Under the pieces are notes generated by a model. It did not search any database, was not told the origin of the DNA, and saw only the letters and a program-made list of their open reading frames with translations. The translations under genes were made by a program, and so were the position numbers. A stretch of 64,000 bases of DNA from Flavobacterium panacis (GTDB lineage Bacteria > Bacteroidota > Bacteroidia > Flavobacteriales > Flavobacteriaceae), in the NCBI RefSeq assembly GCF_024649945.1, contig NZ_JANKMS010000004.1, forward strand, positions 1-64,000, given 5' to 3'. Below, one piece after another: positions 62,543 through 64,000 of the stretch (position 1 is its first letter; every line of letters starts with the position of its first letter).

Positions 62543-62619
62543 TTGTTACCTCTATAATTAATGTAAAAAGTACACTTTTAAATTGAAAATAGAGAAACCT
62601 AATCCCAAAAACTAAACAA

Positions 62620-63471
62620 ATGAAATTAATAGTTGACAGTGGATCTACTAAAGCCGATTGGATTGCAATAGATGATAATGGAAAAGTATTATTCACAACA
62701 CAAACTTTAGGATTAAATCCTGAGATTCTAGACGAACCAGAAATCATTGATAGATTGAATGATCGTTTCGATATCTTACAAAACAAAAAAAATGCTACAC
62801 ATTTATTCTTTTATGGTGCCGGTTGTGGTACTGACAGAATGAAAGAGTGGTTGAAAAGAATTTTTCAAGAGTATTTCTCTAACGCAATTGTAGATGTTCA
62901 GGAAGATACTTATGCAGCAGTTTATGCTACAACTCCAAAAGGACAAGAAGCTATTGTTTCTATCTTAGGTACAGGTTCAAACTGCAGTTACTTTGATGGA
63001 AAGGTTTTACATCAAAAAGTACAATCATTAGGTTATATTGTAATGGATGATTGTAGTGGAAATGTTTTCGGAAAAGAATTAATCAGAAAATACTATTTTA
63101 ATAAAATGCCTAAAGAATTGGCTGTTGAACTTGAAAAAGAGTACGACGTTGATCCAGATTTTATTAAAAATAAATTATATAAAGAAGCAAATCCAAATGC
63201 TTATTTAGCAACTTATGCTAAATTCTTAATTAAGCATAAAGACACTGAGTTCTGCAGAAAAATTATCTTTAAGGGGATGAAGTCTTTCGTTAAGAATTAT
63301 ATCAAGCAATTCGATAACTGTAAAGAAGTTCCTGTACATTTTGTGGGTTCTATTGCTTTCTATTTGAAAGATGAATTACAAGAAACTTTTGATAAATATG
63401 AACTTCAATTAGGAAATGTTTTAAGAAGACCTATTGATGGATTAATTGCTTACCATGTCGCTAATCAATAG
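62620..63471 (+). CDS. N-acetylglucosamine kinase-like ATPase (BadF/BadG family)
   Basis: ASKHA-fold kinase of 283 residues. LIVDSGSTKADWIAIDDNG at the N terminus is the phosphate-1 loop, SILGTGSNCSYFDG near residue 115 the phosphate-2 loop, and FVGSIAFYLKDEL near 247 the adenosine site. The family covers N-acetylglucosamine kinases and 2-hydroxyacyl-CoA dehydratase activators; the sequence fits the kinase branch. It slightly precedes and is close to mgsA, with a 10-base gap. Confidence 0.85.
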   Translation: MKLIVDSGSTKADWIAIDDNGKVLFTTQTLGLNPEILDEPEIIDRLNDRFDILQNKKNATHLFFYGAGCGTDRMKEWLKRIFQEYFSNAIVDVQEDTYAAVYATTPKGQEAIVSILGTGSNCSYFDGKVLHQKVQSLGYIVMDDCSGNVFGKELIRKYYFNKMPKELAVELEKEYDVDPDFIKNKLYKEANPNAYLATYAKFLIKHKDTEFCRKIIFKGMKSFVKNYIKQFDNCKEVPVHFVGSIAFYLKDELQETFDKYELQLGNVLRRPIDGLIAYHVANQ

Positions 63472-63481
63472 TTCTGGTTTT

Positions 63482-63856
63482 ATGGAAATTGCCATTATTG
63501 CTCATGATGGAAAAAAAGCGGACTTGATTGATTTCTTAATCAAAAATGAAGCGGTTTTACATAACGAAAAAATAAGGCTGATTGGTACTGGAACTACTGG
63601 AGGAAAGGCAGAAGCTGCTGGATTTAAAACCCAAAGAATGCTTTCTGGACCTCTTGGAGGTGATGCGCAAATTGCAGGTAGAGTTGCGGAAGGAATTACA
63701 CAGATGGTTTTCTTTTTTAAAGATCCTCTGTCAAGTCACCCACACGAAGCAGATATTAATATGTTGATTCGCGTTTGCGATGTACATAATGTGCCGCTGG
63801 CAACCAATGAGGCAACGGCACAATTATTATTAGATGCTATTGCACAGCAATTATAG
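63482..63856 (+). CDS. mgsA: Methylglyoxal synthase
   Basis: Converts dihydroxyacetone phosphate to methylglyoxal and phosphate, a bypass of lower glycolysis. The 124-residue protein starts at the ATG at 63482 (MEIAIIAHDGKKADL), 10 bases after the kinase gene. Motifs are IAHDGKK, GTGTTGGKAEA (phosphate loop), SGPLGGDAQIAGRV with the catalytic aspartate, and DPLSSHPHEADI. Its 3' end overlaps the convergent ridA-like gene by 20 bases. Confidence 0.95.
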   Translation: MEIAIIAHDGKKADLIDFLIKNEAVLHNEKIRLIGTGTTGGKAEAAGFKTQRMLSGPLGGDAQIAGRVAEGITQMVFFFKDPLSSHPHEADINMLIRVCDVHNVPLATNEATAQLLLDAIAQQL

Positions 63857-64000
63857 AAATCTCAACATTTACATTTTTTGGCAAACAAGCCACTTGAACC
63901 GTTTCACGAGCTGGAGCGGTTTTTTCGTTAAAATAAGATCCGTAAACAGTGTTTATGGCGCCAAAGTTATTCATATCCATAATGAATATAGTTGACTTCA
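63837..64000 (-). CDS. RidA-family protein, C-terminal part (runs off window)
   Basis: The minus strand from the right edge to a TAG stop at 63837-63839 encodes about 53 residues: IFIMDMNNFGAINTVYGSYF, then APARETVQVACLPKNVNVEI. This is the typical C-terminal half of RidA (YjgF/UK114), which hydrolyses reactive enamine and imine intermediates from amino acid metabolism. The conserved arginine is in PARETVQV. The N terminus lies outside the window. The last seven codons overlap mgsA on the other strand. Confidence 0.88.
   Translation of the reverse strand, partial: KSTIFIMDMNNFGAINTVYGSYFNEKTAPARETVQVACLPKNVNVEISIIAVQ

Overview
The window is one stretch of an AT-rich Bacteroidota chromosome, almost certainly Flavobacterium or a close relative. 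The evidence is a type IX secretion (T9SS) C-terminal domain at 11254-11781, TAnnTTTG-type promoter boxes (best at 45035-45062), very few Shine-Dalgarno sequences, a tRNA without encoded CCA, and housekeeping proteins (TsaD, RsmE, TamB, PfkA, GAPDH, MgsA) of flavobacterial appearance. No insertion sequence, integrase, phage structural gene or CRISPR array is seen.

Layout. (1) 1-180 holds a GC-rich, foldable non-coding element. (2) 181-10366, minus strand, is a compact hybrid NRPS/PKS operon: A-T-KS-AT-ACP, then C-A-T-TE, then an Sfp-type phosphopantetheinyl transferase whose start overlaps the NRPS stop. Both adenylation domains read as glycine codes and the AT looks malonyl-specific, so a very small Gly-malonate-Gly product is predicted. 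(3) 11254-14701 is a three-gene operon of secreted proteins ending in a large beta-helix protein. (4) 15205-15716 carries two related XRE regulators. (5) 15806-16273 is a NusG/UpxY-like antiterminator pointing away from (6) the large plus-strand capsule/exopolysaccharide locus at 16887-40534. That locus makes GDP-fucose, UDP-glucuronate and UDP-xylose, has at least seven glycosyltransferases and three hexapeptide acyltransferases, and has the Wzx/Wzy pathway with Wza-like and Wzc-like export proteins, a VanZ-like protein and a priming sugar transferase.

(7) 40535-44919 is a patchwork: a structured leader, an orphan small protein, an odd tRNA whose best fold has a UUA (ochre-reading) anticodon, an MFS transporter, an outer-membrane phospholipase, and a small divergent XRE/hypothetical gene set. 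(8) 45090-55367 is mostly ordinary: a fatty acid desaturase with a clear promoter, a lipoprotein with an Ivy-like CKxHDC loop beside a VanX-like dipeptidase, an AI-2E transporter/methyltransferase operon, an M43 metalloprotease, and the TsaD-RsmE-DUF4159-TrmH operon. (9) 55509-64000 is core: TamB, PfkA, GAPDH, an N-acetylglucosamine-kinase-like protein, MgsA, and the 3' end of a RidA gene running in from the right edge.

The most unusual items are the minimal NRPS/PKS operon and the aberrant tRNA. Everything here comes from reading the sequence. No database or folding program was used, so family names rest on recognised motifs and substrate or structure claims are predictions.
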